Source: Moraxella sp035181385
GTDB lineage: Bacteria; Pseudomonadota; Gammaproteobacteria; Pseudomonadales; Moraxellaceae
Assembly: GCF_035181385.1 (NCBI RefSeq)
Contig: NZ_JAXCJK010000006.1
Coordinates: 1-64,000, forward strand
Direction: 5' to 3'
Length of the DNA: 64,000 bases
Shown here: positions 45,255-54,362 of the stretch, piece after piece
Numbering within the stretch: the first letter of the stretch is position 1
How the letters are laid out: every line of letters starts with the position of its first letter
The notes under the pieces: model-generated
What the model saw: only the letters and a program-made list of their open reading frames with translations
Databases searched by the model: none
Told to the model about the DNA's origin: nothing
Made by a program: the position numbers and the translations under genes

Positions 45255-45869
45255 TTACTGATTTAAAATATCTTTTGACTGCATGAATTTCACGCCCGCC
45301 ATTGTCATGTCTGCCATTGCCTTATCCAAAGAACCATTAATATCAATTGGTGCGGTCGCATCTGTAATCACAACACATTCAAACCCAAAATCCACCGCAT
45401 CAATTGCTGTCCATGCCACACAAAAATCAGTAGCAATACCTACGATATAAACGCTATCAATACCGCACTCTTTCAGGTAGCCTGTCAGTCCTGTTTTGGT
45501 CGATCTGTCTGCCTCCATAAAAGCTGAATAGCTATCAATATGGCGGCGATGACCCTTTCTGATGATCAAATGTGCTTTATCGGTCTTCAAATCAGTGTGA
45601 AAATCTGCATCTAAAGTACCCTGTACACAGTGCTCATTCCATAAAACTTGAGTGCCATAAGACAATTCGATGGTATCCAAAGGAGCTTTACCAACATGAT
45701 TTTGATAAAAAGAAATATGGTCGGCAGGGTGATGGTCTTGGGTCAAAATGACAGTATCAAACTGCTCAATCAGGGCATTTACGGTAGGAATGATATTTTT
45801 GGCATTTTCCACCGCCAAATTACCATCAATAAAACCATTTTGTACATCAACAACAAGCAAAGCCTTCAT
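45255..45869 (-). CDS. pncA: Nicotinamidase
   Basis: 204 residues. It deamidates nicotinamide to nicotinate for NAD recycling and would activate pyrazinamide. The isochorismatase fold has the catalytic triad: Asp in LVVDVQNGF (residue 8-10), Lys in IIRKGHRRHIDSYS (about 103) and Cys in GIATDFCVAWTA (about 148). Metal-binding DHHPADH (Asp/His, about 45-51) is the signature of PncA rather than of isochorismatases in general. Length is as expected. Upstream is a weak extended -10 box. Confidence 0.93.
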   Translation of the reverse strand: MKALLVVDVQNGFIDGNLAVENAKNIIPTVNALIEQFDTVILTQDHHPADHISFYQNHVGKAPLDTIELSYGTQVLWNEHCVQGTLDADFHTDLKTDKAHLIIRKGHRRHIDSYSAFMEADRSTKTGLTGYLKECGIDSVYIVGIATDFCVAWTAIDAVDFGFECVVITDATAPIDINGSLDKAMADMTMAGVKFMQSKDILNQ

Positions 45870-45904
45870 GGATTTTCCCCATTCTATATTCCACTAAAAT
45901 ATTG

Positions 45905-45913
45905 ATTAAAGCA
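45905..45913 (-). promoter_or_regulatory. Possible extended -10 promoter of pncA
   Basis: TGCTTTAAT on the minus strand, 36 bases before the pncA ATG. Confidence 0.4.
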
Positions 45914-45963
45914 AAACAAAATTCCAACACGATACACTAAAATCACAAAGACCAATCATCAAA

Positions 45964-46776
45964 CTACCAATAATTTTCCACTGCAATATTGCCGACACCC
46001 CTTCTATTCATGGACAAGCCTTTGTTTTTTAGTGCTTCTTTAGTATCATGCACCATCTGCGGATTGCCGCAAAGCATGATATGCGAGGTGGCGGGATTAA
46101 AAAATAAATCAAGACGCTCTTCTAATTTGCCATTTTCTATTAAAATAGGAATGCGAGCATTAAAGCAATCCGCCATATTCTCACGAGTAACAATAGCAAC
46201 AAAATGCAACTTGGCAGGCTCATCTACCAATTTACCAAACTGCTCGGTCAGCTCATGGATTTTATCAACATAAGCAAGCTCTGCTTGTTTGCTGACGCTA
46301 TAAACAAGTACGATATTTTGATAGTTTTGCCAAGTATTTAAATCACCGAGCATTGATAAAAACGGTGCAATCCCCGTTCCTGTGGCAAGTAGCCACAAAT
46401 CAGACGGCATGGGTTCCTGATAGCGAGCAAGCGTCAAAAATCCGAAAGGTTCAGGGTTTAGATATAGCGTATCGCCAACTTGTAAGTATTGAAGCTGAGA
46501 GGTAAAAGCCCCATCAGGCACAACTACTGAAAAAAATTCCAAATACTCATCATAAGGCGACGAAACCACCGAATAGGCACGAAAAATCTTTTGGCTGATT
46601 GATGCTTTGGGCTTGCCAGCATTGGCGAGCAACTGCTCAGGTGCAATACCCAAACGCACAAATTGCCCTGCTTCAAAACGAAAACCATCAGGTCGTGTTG
46701 TGGTGAAGCTAAATAGTGTGGGCGTGATGGAAGTTTTGGATAAAACAGTGATAGGAATGGCGTTTTGGTCGGACAT
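45964..46776 (-). CDS. fpr: Ferredoxin-NADP(+) reductase
   Basis: 270 residues from ATG 46776 (GAGA ahead; the frame extends 24 codons more but those codons run through a poorly conserved stretch). It moves electrons between NADPH and ferredoxin or flavodoxin. FAD-binding RAYSVVSSPYDEYLEFF (about 67) is followed by the phosphate-binding LNPEPFGFLTL and the NADP motif LLATGTGIAPFLSML (about 125), then LCGNPQMVHD. The end VENYW resembles the aromatic C-terminus typical of bacterial Fpr that stacks on FAD. Lies between pncA and the nuo terminator. Confidence 0.92.
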   Translation of the reverse strand: MSDQNAIPITVLSKTSITPTLFSFTTTRPDGFRFEAGQFVRLGIAPEQLLANAGKPKASISQKIFRAYSVVSSPYDEYLEFFSVVVPDGAFTSQLQYLQVGDTLYLNPEPFGFLTLARYQEPMPSDLWLLATGTGIAPFLSMLGDLNTWQNYQNIVLVYSVSKQAELAYVDKIHELTEQFGKLVDEPAKLHFVAIVTRENMADCFNARIPILIENGKLEERLDLFFNPATSHIMLCGNPQMVHDTKEALKNKGLSMNRRGVGNIAVENYW

Positions 46777-46822
46777 AAAAATAATTCTCACGATAAATTT
46801 TGCCCATTTTAACAAGCCCACC

Positions 46823-46855
46823 AAAAAAAACAAGTGCCAATCTGACACTTGTTTT
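46823..46855 (-). terminator. Terminator of the nuo operon
   Basis: AAAACAAGTG[TC] pairs with [GC]ACTTGTTTT over a short loop and continues into a T run on the minus strand, 18 bp past the nuoN stop. Confidence 0.88.
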
Positions 46856-46872
46856 GTATTGATAAAAAACCG

Positions 46873-48348
46873 TCATGGCATGATGCTGGCAAGTGCTGCT
46901 AAATTCATCAATCCATTTGGCAAAATCCCAAAAACAACAATAAACGCTGTTGCAATCAGTAGCATGACACCACCTGCTTTAATGCCCCATTCATGATGCA
47001 CATCAAATTCAAGATGTGCCTTAGGTCGTTGATATAGGCCAATCAGTACACGCAAATAATAAGACAGACCGATCGCACTGCCCATAATAATCAATAATGC
47101 TGCCCAAAATCTCATGCCTTGCACCGATGAGAAAATAATCATGACTTTGGTCATGAACCCTGCTGTCAGAGGAATGCCTGCCAACGATAACAGCATGATG
47201 GTTAGCACTGCTGTCAGCACAGGGCGACGCCAAAATAAACCTTGATAAAATCTTAGCTCATCTGCCTCACCTGAAATGGAGGTACGCCCACGCTCTTTAT
47301 AAGGGCTTGACATCAGCGTAATCACACCAAATGCACCGATGCTTGTTAAAGCATATATTGCCATATACATGCTAATTACGCCTGTACTACCAGCACCCAC
47401 GCTCAGCAAGGCCACCAATGCATAGCCAATATGTGCAATGGAAGAATAGGCAAGCAGGCGTTTTAGGTTGTTTTGGCGAATGGCAAGTAAGTTACCTAAA
47501 AGGATTGAGGCTACGATGATGAAAATCAGCACTGCATTAAAAGCGGTCAATAATGGAATGGCACTTACAATCAAAAATCGAATGGCAAGAGCCATCATTG
47601 CCACCTTGCTCACACTCGCTAAGAATGCCGCCACAGGGGCAGGTGCACCCTCATAAACATCTGATACCCAAGAATGAAATGGTGCAGCGGATAATTTAAA
47701 GGCAATCGCTACCAGCATCATTACCGCACCAAAAATGAACCATGACCCAATACGACCCTGATACAACGCCTCACCAATCTCTTTAAAGCCGAGCACGCCC
47801 ACATCAGCAAAAATAAACGCCATACCCATCAACAGTGTCGCCGATGCGGTCGCTGATAATATTAGATATTTTAAGCCAGATTCTAGCGAACGAGCACGCA
47901 AAAATGTATAAGCAAGTATGCCATACATTGGCACAGATAATAACTCCAATGCCATAAAAAATGAAACCAAATGCGTGGCAGATGCCATCAGCATTGCACC
48001 AAGCGTACTGACAAGCATGAGCAAATACAGCTCTTCTTTATTGTCTTTTAAAGTTTGAAAGTAACCATAAGACAATGTACAACACGCCAAAGATGCAATT
48101 AAAATCACGGCAATATTAAACACCGCAAAACCATCAATGGTGAATAAATGGCTTGGTGCATCGATGGTAAAAAAGCCTAATGCTTGCAAAATTAACATGA
48201 TTAATGCAGCGTTTAAGCCCAGTACACTGAGTGTGGCTGACCAAAAGTGCGAACGCTTAATGGCAATAGCAAACATCAATACAAGTGCTGTCAATGCCAC
48301 AATCACCATCGGCATCAATGGCAATAAGGATTCAGTAAAATAATTCAT
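46873..48348 (-). CDS. nuoN: NADH-quinone oxidoreductase subunit N
   Basis: 491 residues (E. coli 485), antiporter-like membrane subunit with about 14 segments. Conserved are FFMALELLSVPMYGILAY (with the key Glu, about residue 133), KLSAAPFHSWVSDVYEGAPAP (with the conserved Lys, about 219) and YSSIAHIGYALVAL. It pumps protons in the membrane arm of complex I. Last gene of the operon, 11 bp after nuoM, followed by a strong terminator. Confidence 0.97.
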   Translation of the reverse strand: MNYFTESLLPLMPMVIVALTALVLMFAIAIKRSHFWSATLSVLGLNAALIMLILQALGFFTIDAPSHLFTIDGFAVFNIAVILIASLACCTLSYGYFQTLKDNKEELYLLMLVSTLGAMLMASATHLVSFFMALELLSVPMYGILAYTFLRARSLESGLKYLILSATASATLLMGMAFIFADVGVLGFKEIGEALYQGRIGSWFIFGAVMMLVAIAFKLSAAPFHSWVSDVYEGAPAPVAAFLASVSKVAMMALAIRFLIVSAIPLLTAFNAVLIFIIVASILLGNLLAIRQNNLKRLLAYSSIAHIGYALVALLSVGAGSTGVISMYMAIYALTSIGAFGVITLMSSPYKERGRTSISGEADELRFYQGLFWRRPVLTAVLTIMLLSLAGIPLTAGFMTKVMIIFSSVQGMRFWAALLIIMGSAIGLSYYLRVLIGLYQRPKAHLEFDVHHEWGIKAGGVMLLIATAFIVVFGILPNGLMNLAALASIMP

Positions 48349-48359
48349 AAAAACACCCC

Positions 48360-49991
48360 TTATTTACCATGCATGTCTGTATTTTGCTCATGAGTATGAC
48401 CAGCGGTGTCATGCAATGCGTGCGATGGCCGAGCAGGAGGTTTGACCGCATATGCCTTAGCAATCCAAGTCATTGAGCTTTGCGATGCGTTCATCACAGG
48501 CTGTGGATATAAGCCCAACCAAATCAAGCCTGTCGCTAAAATAACAAGTAAACTGATCTCTCGCTTATCCAAATCTTTTAATTGCCTAGCTTGGGTTTGT
48601 GCGATGGCAGGTGCACCGCCCTCGCCAAACAACACTCGATAAATCAATACCAACGAATACAATCCACCAAAAACAAGACTGAGGGTTGCCAACACAACAA
48701 TCACAGGATAGTGCTCAAAAGAACCTAGCAAAATCAAAATCTCGCCAATAAAGTTGCCAGTCCCAGGTATCCCTAAAAGAGCAGCACAAAAGAACATCAA
48801 AAACGGTGCAAGGTAGCGAAACTGCCCCCACATACCACCCATGAGTGTCAAATCACGGGTGTGCAGTCTTTCATAAATCTGCCCTGCCATGATAAACAGT
48901 GCCGCAGATGATAGCCCATGGGCAATCATCTGCACCATTAATCCTTGTAAAGACATCAAGTTGCCTGTATAAATTGCCAATAGCACAAAACCCATGTGCG
49001 AAACGGAAGTGTAGGCAAGCAGTCGCTTCATATCAGTTTGGGCAAATGCCAAAAACGCCCCATAAAACACACCGATGAGCCCAAGTGTGATGGCAATTGG
49101 TGCAAATTCTTGTGAGGCATTAGGAAACAGCGGTAATACAAATCGGAGCAAGCCAAAAGCCGCTGTTTTAATCAAAATCCCTGCCAAATCCACCGAACCT
49201 GCCGTGGGTGCTTGGGCATGAGCATCGGGCAGCCAGCCATGCAACGGAAAAACAGGCAATTTCACCGCAAAACCGATAAAAAAGCACAACATGATGGCAT
49301 ATTCCCACACACCCAAATCTATACCAAGTAAGTCATGGTAGTCAAAACTAAGATACTGAGTTTGGCTAAAATGAATGATCACGAGCGTCAAAATGCCAAT
49401 TAACATGATAAGGCCAGATGCCTGAGTATAGATAAAGAATTTGGTCGCAGCATATTCTTTAGTTTTTCCACCAATGGCGTTATGTCCCCATAGTGCAATC
49501 AAAAAGTAAATTGGCAATAACATGAGCTCCCAAAAGAAGAAAAATAAGAATAAGTCAATTGCCAAAAATACACCTATCACACCACCTAATGACCACAAAA
49601 GGTTTAGATGAAAAAAACCCACACGGCGTGTGATTTCACCCCACGAACAGCCCACCGCCATCACGCCTAAAAATGCGGTTAAGACCACCATCATCAGGGC
49701 AAGTCCATCTAAAACAAGATGAAATGAAATGCCAAGTGATGGAATCCAAGGCAAGACAAACTGCGCCGCCCAAGGCAATGCGTGTGCATCTGTCGTGCCA
49801 TCGGTGGCAAGCAGATGGCTAAAATCTCCCTGTTGCCATAACATGAGACTGACACCTAATGTGGCAAGCATGGCAAACAATGCTATCCAGCGTGGCAATT
49901 TATCATTTACTTTTTCAATCAACCAACATAAAAAACCTGCCAAAAAAGGAATGGCAATCAATGTCGGCAAAAGCCAATTCTGTTCTATCAT
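48360..49991 (-). CDS. nuoM: NADH-quinone oxidoreductase subunit M
   Basis: 543 residues (E. coli 509), antiporter-like subunit with about 14 segments. Key residues are visible: FFWELMLLPIYFLIALWG (Glu about 150), KLPVFPLHGWLPDAHAQAPT (Lys about 242) and YTSVSHMGFVLLAI. The C-terminus is longer than usual, with a His-rich tail (HALHDTAGHTHEQNTDMHG). It lies 1 base behind nuoL. Confidence 0.97.
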   Translation of the reverse strand: MIEQNWLLPTLIAIPFLAGFLCWLIEKVNDKLPRWIALFAMLATLGVSLMLWQQGDFSHLLATDGTTDAHALPWAAQFVLPWIPSLGISFHLVLDGLALMMVVLTAFLGVMAVGCSWGEITRRVGFFHLNLLWSLGGVIGVFLAIDLFLFFFFWELMLLPIYFLIALWGHNAIGGKTKEYAATKFFIYTQASGLIMLIGILTLVIIHFSQTQYLSFDYHDLLGIDLGVWEYAIMLCFFIGFAVKLPVFPLHGWLPDAHAQAPTAGSVDLAGILIKTAAFGLLRFVLPLFPNASQEFAPIAITLGLIGVFYGAFLAFAQTDMKRLLAYTSVSHMGFVLLAIYTGNLMSLQGLMVQMIAHGLSSAALFIMAGQIYERLHTRDLTLMGGMWGQFRYLAPFLMFFCAALLGIPGTGNFIGEILILLGSFEHYPVIVVLATLSLVFGGLYSLVLIYRVLFGEGGAPAIAQTQARQLKDLDKREISLLVILATGLIWLGLYPQPVMNASQSSMTWIAKAYAVKPPARPSHALHDTAGHTHEQNTDMHGK

Positions 49992-49992
49992 A

Positions 49993-51849
49993 TTACACCA
50001 CCATCATCATTGCCAAGATTAGCACCACGACCAAACCCAAGCCAAAACTCACAGCGTGCGAGCCAAGCTTTCCTGTTTGTGTTTTGGTGATTAAACGGTT
50101 ACTCACACTTGCTAATGCAGGCAATAGATTCCAACATTTATCCACAGGATCGGTTTTAAAAAAGTTGCAAATTGCCAAAAATGGCTTAACAAACACAATG
50201 TCATACAAAGCATCAAAGCCCAAACCGTGATAACACCAATAAGTGCAAGCACCGCCAAAGGTTGATTTGGTCCATGTGTTTAAAATTTTACCCTTATTGA
50301 TTACAAATAAAAAATAAGCAACCATCAGACCCAATGCTGTTAGCCCTATGGCGATGATTTCTGCTGTGTGCTTGCCTTCATGCAGTGTGCTACCCACACT
50401 TGCTGGCAAAACATGATCAAGTGGTGGTTGAATGAATGCGCCCAGACCTGTAGACAATATGAGCAATGTGACCAAAGGCAGGGCATAACTAATACCAAAG
50501 AGCTTTTCACCGTGCGTTTTTTGTTCTCCAAAAAACACCAAATAAATCAAACGAAATGTATAAATAGCAGTCAAAAATGCACCAACCGCCCCTGCCCAAA
50601 ACAGCCATTGATGCCCTGTGGCATAAGCTTCCCACAAAATGGCTTCTTTGGAATAAAAGCCCACTGTAACAAAAGGTAGTGCCACCAAAGCACCGCCACC
50701 GACCACAAAGCTTGCAAATACCAAAGGGATTTTTTTGTACAAACCACCCATCTTAAAGATGTTTTGTTCGTGGTGTACCGAAACAATGACCGCCCCACTT
50801 GCCAAGAATAACAACGCCTTAAAAAATGCGTGTGTCATCAAGTGAAAAATCGCCACTTGCCACGCACCCACACCTAGGGCAATAAACATATAGCCAAGCT
50901 GACTCATGGTAGAATACGCCAAAATGCGTTTGATGTCGGTTTGTGCCATGGCACAAAAACTTGCCACCAACATTGATAAGGCACCAATCCCACCCACAAC
51001 ATATGACAGTGTGTCAGGCGTCAAAACAAAGAGTGGATTCATGCGAGCGATTAAATACACGCCAGCGGTTACCATGGTGGCAGCGTGAATGAGTGCCGAG
51101 ACAGGGGTGGGGCCTGCCATCGCATCAGCAAGCCAAGTATGCAAGGGAATTTGTGCTGATTTACCAAACGCACCAAATGTCAGCATGAGCGTGGTTAAAA
51201 TCATCATGGGGTTATTAACACCAAAGACTTCTGGAGCTTTTGTCGTGATGGCGTGAATGTCAAGCGTACCAAACTGTTGATACAATAAAAAAAGCCCAAT
51301 CGCCAAAAATACATCACCAACACGAGTTACCGTAAATGCCTTAATTGCTGCACGGCCATTGGCACGATTTTGATAATAAAAACCAATCAAAAGGTACGAG
51401 CAAATGCCCACACCCTCCCAACCAAGGTATAATAGTAATAAGTTATCCGCCTGTACGAGCAACAACATACTGGCGACAAATAAGTTTAGATAGCTAAAAA
51501 ATCTAACAAAACCTGCATCACCTTTCATATACCAGCTGGCAAATAGGTGAATCAAAAACCCCACGCCTGTAATAATTGCTGTCATGGTCAAAGACAATCC
51601 GTCCAATGCCAGACCAAAATTAGGGGCAAAATCACCCACCGATAACCAAGTCCACAGCTTAATAAAAAAAGGCTTATCTTGATGATTTGCCAAATAATCC
51701 ATGCCAGCAATCGCTGTCGTTAAGGCGGATAAAAATAGTACGCCCACACCGATGATGGTGGCAAATCTTTCAGGCATTTTATCTCGGCATACGGCCAAAA
51801 CCAAAAAACCAATCAAAGGAAAAATAAAAGTCAGTGCCAGCATATTCAT
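49993..51849 (-). CDS. nuoL: NADH-quinone oxidoreductase subunit L
   Basis: 618 residues (E. coli 613), the distal antiporter-like subunit with about 16 segments and the long lateral helix near the C-terminus. Visible are YLGWEGVGICSYLLIGFYY (Glu about 144), KSAQIPLHTWLADAMAGPTPV (Lys about 229) and YSTMSQLGYMFIALGVG. Seven bases after nuoK. The end of the gene is AT-richer than its centre but the frame is intact. Confidence 0.97.
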   Translation of the reverse strand: MNMLALTFIFPLIGFLVLAVCRDKMPERFATIIGVGVLFLSALTTAIAGMDYLANHQDKPFFIKLWTWLSVGDFAPNFGLALDGLSLTMTAIITGVGFLIHLFASWYMKGDAGFVRFFSYLNLFVASMLLLVQADNLLLLYLGWEGVGICSYLLIGFYYQNRANGRAAIKAFTVTRVGDVFLAIGLFLLYQQFGTLDIHAITTKAPEVFGVNNPMMILTTLMLTFGAFGKSAQIPLHTWLADAMAGPTPVSALIHAATMVTAGVYLIARMNPLFVLTPDTLSYVVGGIGALSMLVASFCAMAQTDIKRILAYSTMSQLGYMFIALGVGAWQVAIFHLMTHAFFKALLFLASGAVIVSVHHEQNIFKMGGLYKKIPLVFASFVVGGGALVALPFVTVGFYSKEAILWEAYATGHQWLFWAGAVGAFLTAIYTFRLIYLVFFGEQKTHGEKLFGISYALPLVTLLILSTGLGAFIQPPLDHVLPASVGSTLHEGKHTAEIIAIGLTALGLMVAYFLFVINKGKILNTWTKSTFGGACTYWCYHGLGFDALYDIVFVKPFLAICNFFKTDPVDKCWNLLPALASVSNRLITKTQTGKLGSHAVSFGLGLVVVLILAMMMVV

Positions 51850-51856
51850 GATGATT

Positions 51857-52198
51857 TCACCCCTTCAACTTACTGGCATGATTGACATCAAGACTTTTGA
51901 AACGATGATAAAATTGTAAAACAATCGCAAGTCCAATCGCCGCCTCTGCCGCTGCCACAGTCAGCACAAAAATAAACATAATTTGTCCATCAGGACTGCC
52001 ATGCATATTGCCAGCAACAACAAAAGCAAAAGCAGCCGCATTCATCATAACCTCAAGGCTCATCAATATGAACAGTACATTTCTACGAGCCATCACACCT
52101 GCCAAACCAATGACGAATAAAATTGCCGATACAATAAGTGCGTGTTCAGCAGGGACACCCAATGACATTGGCTGTATCGATGTTAAAACTCCGCTCAT
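51857..52198 (-). CDS. nuoK: NADH-quinone oxidoreductase subunit K
   Basis: 113 residues (E. coli 100) with three membrane segments. Conserved: GLAGVMARRNVLFILMSLEV with the Glu (about 48) and AAEAAIGLAIVL with the second Glu (about 84), both part of the proton channel next to NuoJ. The N-terminal ~12 residues (MSGVLTSIQPMS) are an extension; the overlap of 4 bases with nuoJ (ATGA) supports this start. Confidence 0.96.
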   Translation of the reverse strand: MSGVLTSIQPMSLGVPAEHALIVSAILFVIGLAGVMARRNVLFILMSLEVMMNAAAFAFVVAGNMHGSPDGQIMFIFVLTVAAAEAAIGLAIVLQFYHRFKSLDVNHASKLKG

Positions 52199-52785
52199 GG
52201 ATTTACTCCCTTGTCAACACACTCATCAATACGGTCTTGAAAATGGCTTTCGTTTTCGTCATCCAAGGCTTTTTTGCCCAAATGATACGCCGCCACCAAT
52301 GCCCCCAATAGCAAAAATGCCGCCATCTCAACAATCAACGCATATTTGCCAAACAAGACCTGTCCAACGGCTTTGGGAGGAATGACACCTCCTTGCAAAT
52401 ACACAGCGTCTTGGGGTGTGCCGATGATGGTTGCACCCAAAACCGCCCCAATAATCAGTGCCAACGCTGTCGGTGTTGCCCACGCTTGTGCTGACAACCA
52501 CGCTTTTTCTTGGGTGGTGTCATTGCCCAAATTGAGCATCATAATCACAAATACAAACAGCACCAAAATCGCCCCTGCATAGACAATCATCTCCAAAATC
52601 CCTGCAAAAGGCGCACCCAAAATAAAGAAAATCCCTGCCACCGCAAGCAATGACACAATCAACGACAAAATGGCGTGCACAGGATTGGCGTGCGTTACCA
52701 CCCTAAGGCTTGCGATGATTGCCACCAAAGATAAGGCATAAAAGCCCACCACATCGGCATTTGCCAACAAATTTAGTATATTCAC
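52195..52785 (-). CDS. nuoJ: NADH-quinone oxidoreductase subunit J
   Basis: 196 residues (E. coli 184) with five membrane segments; the conserved stretch is FAGILEMIVYAGAILVLFVFV (about 57-77, third segment), next to the E-channel of complex I. The cytoplasmic C-terminus is charged (DENESHFQDRIDECVDKG). Overlaps both nuoI and nuoK by 4 bases, giving tight translational coupling. Confidence 0.96.
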   Translation of the reverse strand: MNILNLLANADVVGFYALSLVAIIASLRVVTHANPVHAILSLIVSLLAVAGIFFILGAPFAGILEMIVYAGAILVLFVFVIMMLNLGNDTTQEKAWLSAQAWATPTALALIIGAVLGATIIGTPQDAVYLQGGVIPPKAVGQVLFGKYALIVEMAAFLLLGALVAAYHLGKKALDDENESHFQDRIDECVDKGVNP

Positions 52786-53336
52786 GGCAACAAACTCCGT
52801 ACATCAATGGGCGTATCTTCACGCTCGTGGCTTCCTTTGGGTTTGCCATCAGTTGCCATTCCTGTGACACGATAATAATTATAGTCAGGGTATTTGCCTG
52901 TACCGCTAATGAGTAAATGCTCTTTTTCATACAGCAGATTTTGGCGGTTGTATTCGCCCAATTCAAAATCAGGGGTCAGCTGAATGGCGGTGGTTGGACA
53001 CGCTTCTTCGCACATACCACAAAACACACAGCGACTAAAATTAATCTGAAAAAACTCAGGATACCAACGCCCATCTTCTCGCTCGGCTTTTTGTAGGCTA
53101 ATACAGCCCACAGGACACGCCACCGCACACAAATTGCACGCCACACAGCGTTCATCGCCGTCTGGGTCTCGTGTCAGCACAATCCGCCCACGAAAACGGG
53201 GCGGTACAATCTCGCTAGCAGGCACTTCTGGGTACAGCACCGTATCACGGGGACGAGTGGCGTGGCTATTTACCATCCACATAGAACGCACAAGGGTAAA
53301 AATGCCCACCGCTGTGTTTTTTAAAGTTGCAAACAT
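52782..53336 (-). CDS. nuoI: NADH-quinone oxidoreductase subunit I
   Basis: 184 residues (E. coli 180), peripheral-arm subunit with two 4Fe-4S clusters (N6a and N6b) that pass electrons towards NuoB. The ferredoxin motifs are CVACNLCAVACPVGC (about 62) and CVFCGMCEEACPTTAI (about 102). The N-terminal helix region SMWMVNSHATRPRDTVLYPE fits the family. Starts directly after nuoH. Confidence 0.97.
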   Translation of the reverse strand: MFATLKNTAVGIFTLVRSMWMVNSHATRPRDTVLYPEVPASEIVPPRFRGRIVLTRDPDGDERCVACNLCAVACPVGCISLQKAEREDGRWYPEFFQINFSRCVFCGMCEEACPTTAIQLTPDFELGEYNRQNLLYEKEHLLISGTGKYPDYNYYRVTGMATDGKPKGSHEREDTPIDVRSLLP

Positions 53337-54362
53337 TTAATTCACCATCAAAATAAAAAACGCCGTGGCAAGCAAATTGACCAGCGTTACAGGCAAACAC
53401 ACTTTCCAGCCAAAATTCATCACTTGGTCATAGCGTGGACGCATAAGCGACCCACGAGCCAAGACAAACAAAGTCATAAAAAACAACGTTTTAATCAAAA
53501 ACCAAAACACAGGTGGCACAAAGGGAATGTGTAGATTAAAAGGTGCAAGCCACCCCCCAAAAAACAGGCAAGTCATCAAGGCACTAATGAGTACCACATT
53601 GACATATTCGCCAATAAAAAACATACCAAACTTCATACCAGAGTATTCCACATGGTAGCCTTCTGCCAATTCTTGCTCGGCTTCTGGTTGGTCAAAGGGG
53701 TGGCGGTGCGTGACTGCCACGCCTGCCACCACAAAGGTCAAAAAGCCCAAAAACTGCGGTATCACATTCCACACGCCCACTTGTGCCTCTACAATATCAC
53801 GCACATTGAACGACCCTGCTTGTGCCACAACCCCCATCAAAGACAAGCCCAAAAACACTTCATAGCTTATGGTTTGGGCAGCACTTCTTAATCCACCCAA
53901 TAGCGAAAATTTGTTGGCAGATGCCCAACCGCCAAACATCACCGCATAGACTGCCAAGCCTGCCATTGCAAAGAAAAACAACAAGCCAATGTCCCAATCT
54001 GCCACCCCCAAAGTGGGCGACAACGGAATAATGGCAAAACTTGCCAAAGCGGTAAACATCGCAATGGCAGGGGCAAGCGTAAACATAAATTTGTCGGCAA
54101 AATTGGGTGTCCAATCTTCTTTAAAAAAGATTTTGAGCATATCTGCCACAAGTTGGAGCGAGCCTTGCCAACCCACACGGTTTGGTCCATAGCGGTCTTG
54201 CCAAAGGGCAAGCATTCGCCGTTCATAGACAATCATAAGGGCTGCGGTAATGACAAGCCCCAAAAAAATGACCACCGCTTGCACACCCAAAAACAGCCAA
54301 GACCACGCTTCAAAGCCAAGCACGCCACTCAAAAAAGACGGCACATCAGGGACAATTCTCAT
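53337..54362 (-). CDS. nuoH: NADH-quinone oxidoreductase subunit H
   Basis: 341 residues (E. coli 325) with about eight membrane segments, which forms the quinone site with NuoB and NuoD. Conserved: MIVYERRMLALWQDRYGPNRVG (about 43-64), QLVADMLKIFFKEDW and DQPEAEQELAEGYHVEYSGM (about 220), the last a cytoplasmic loop rich in Glu. Overlaps the end of nuoG by 4 bases. Confidence 0.97.
   Translation of the reverse strand: MRIVPDVPSFLSGVLGFEAWSWLFLGVQAVVIFLGLVITAALMIVYERRMLALWQDRYGPNRVGWQGSLQLVADMLKIFFKEDWTPNFADKFMFTLAPAIAMFTALASFAIIPLSPTLGVADWDIGLLFFFAMAGLAVYAVMFGGWASANKFSLLGGLRSAAQTISYEVFLGLSLMGVVAQAGSFNVRDIVEAQVGVWNVIPQFLGFLTFVVAGVAVTHRHPFDQPEAEQELAEGYHVEYSGMKFGMFFIGEYVNVVLISALMTCLFFGGWLAPFNLHIPFVPPVFWFLIKTLFFMTLFVLARGSLMRPRYDQVMNFGWKVCLPVTLVNLLATAFFILMVN

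Noticed and set aside
45255..45869. Assigning pncA as a general isochorismatase
   Set aside because: The DHHPADH metal site and FCVAWTA nucleophile block are those of nicotinamidases.
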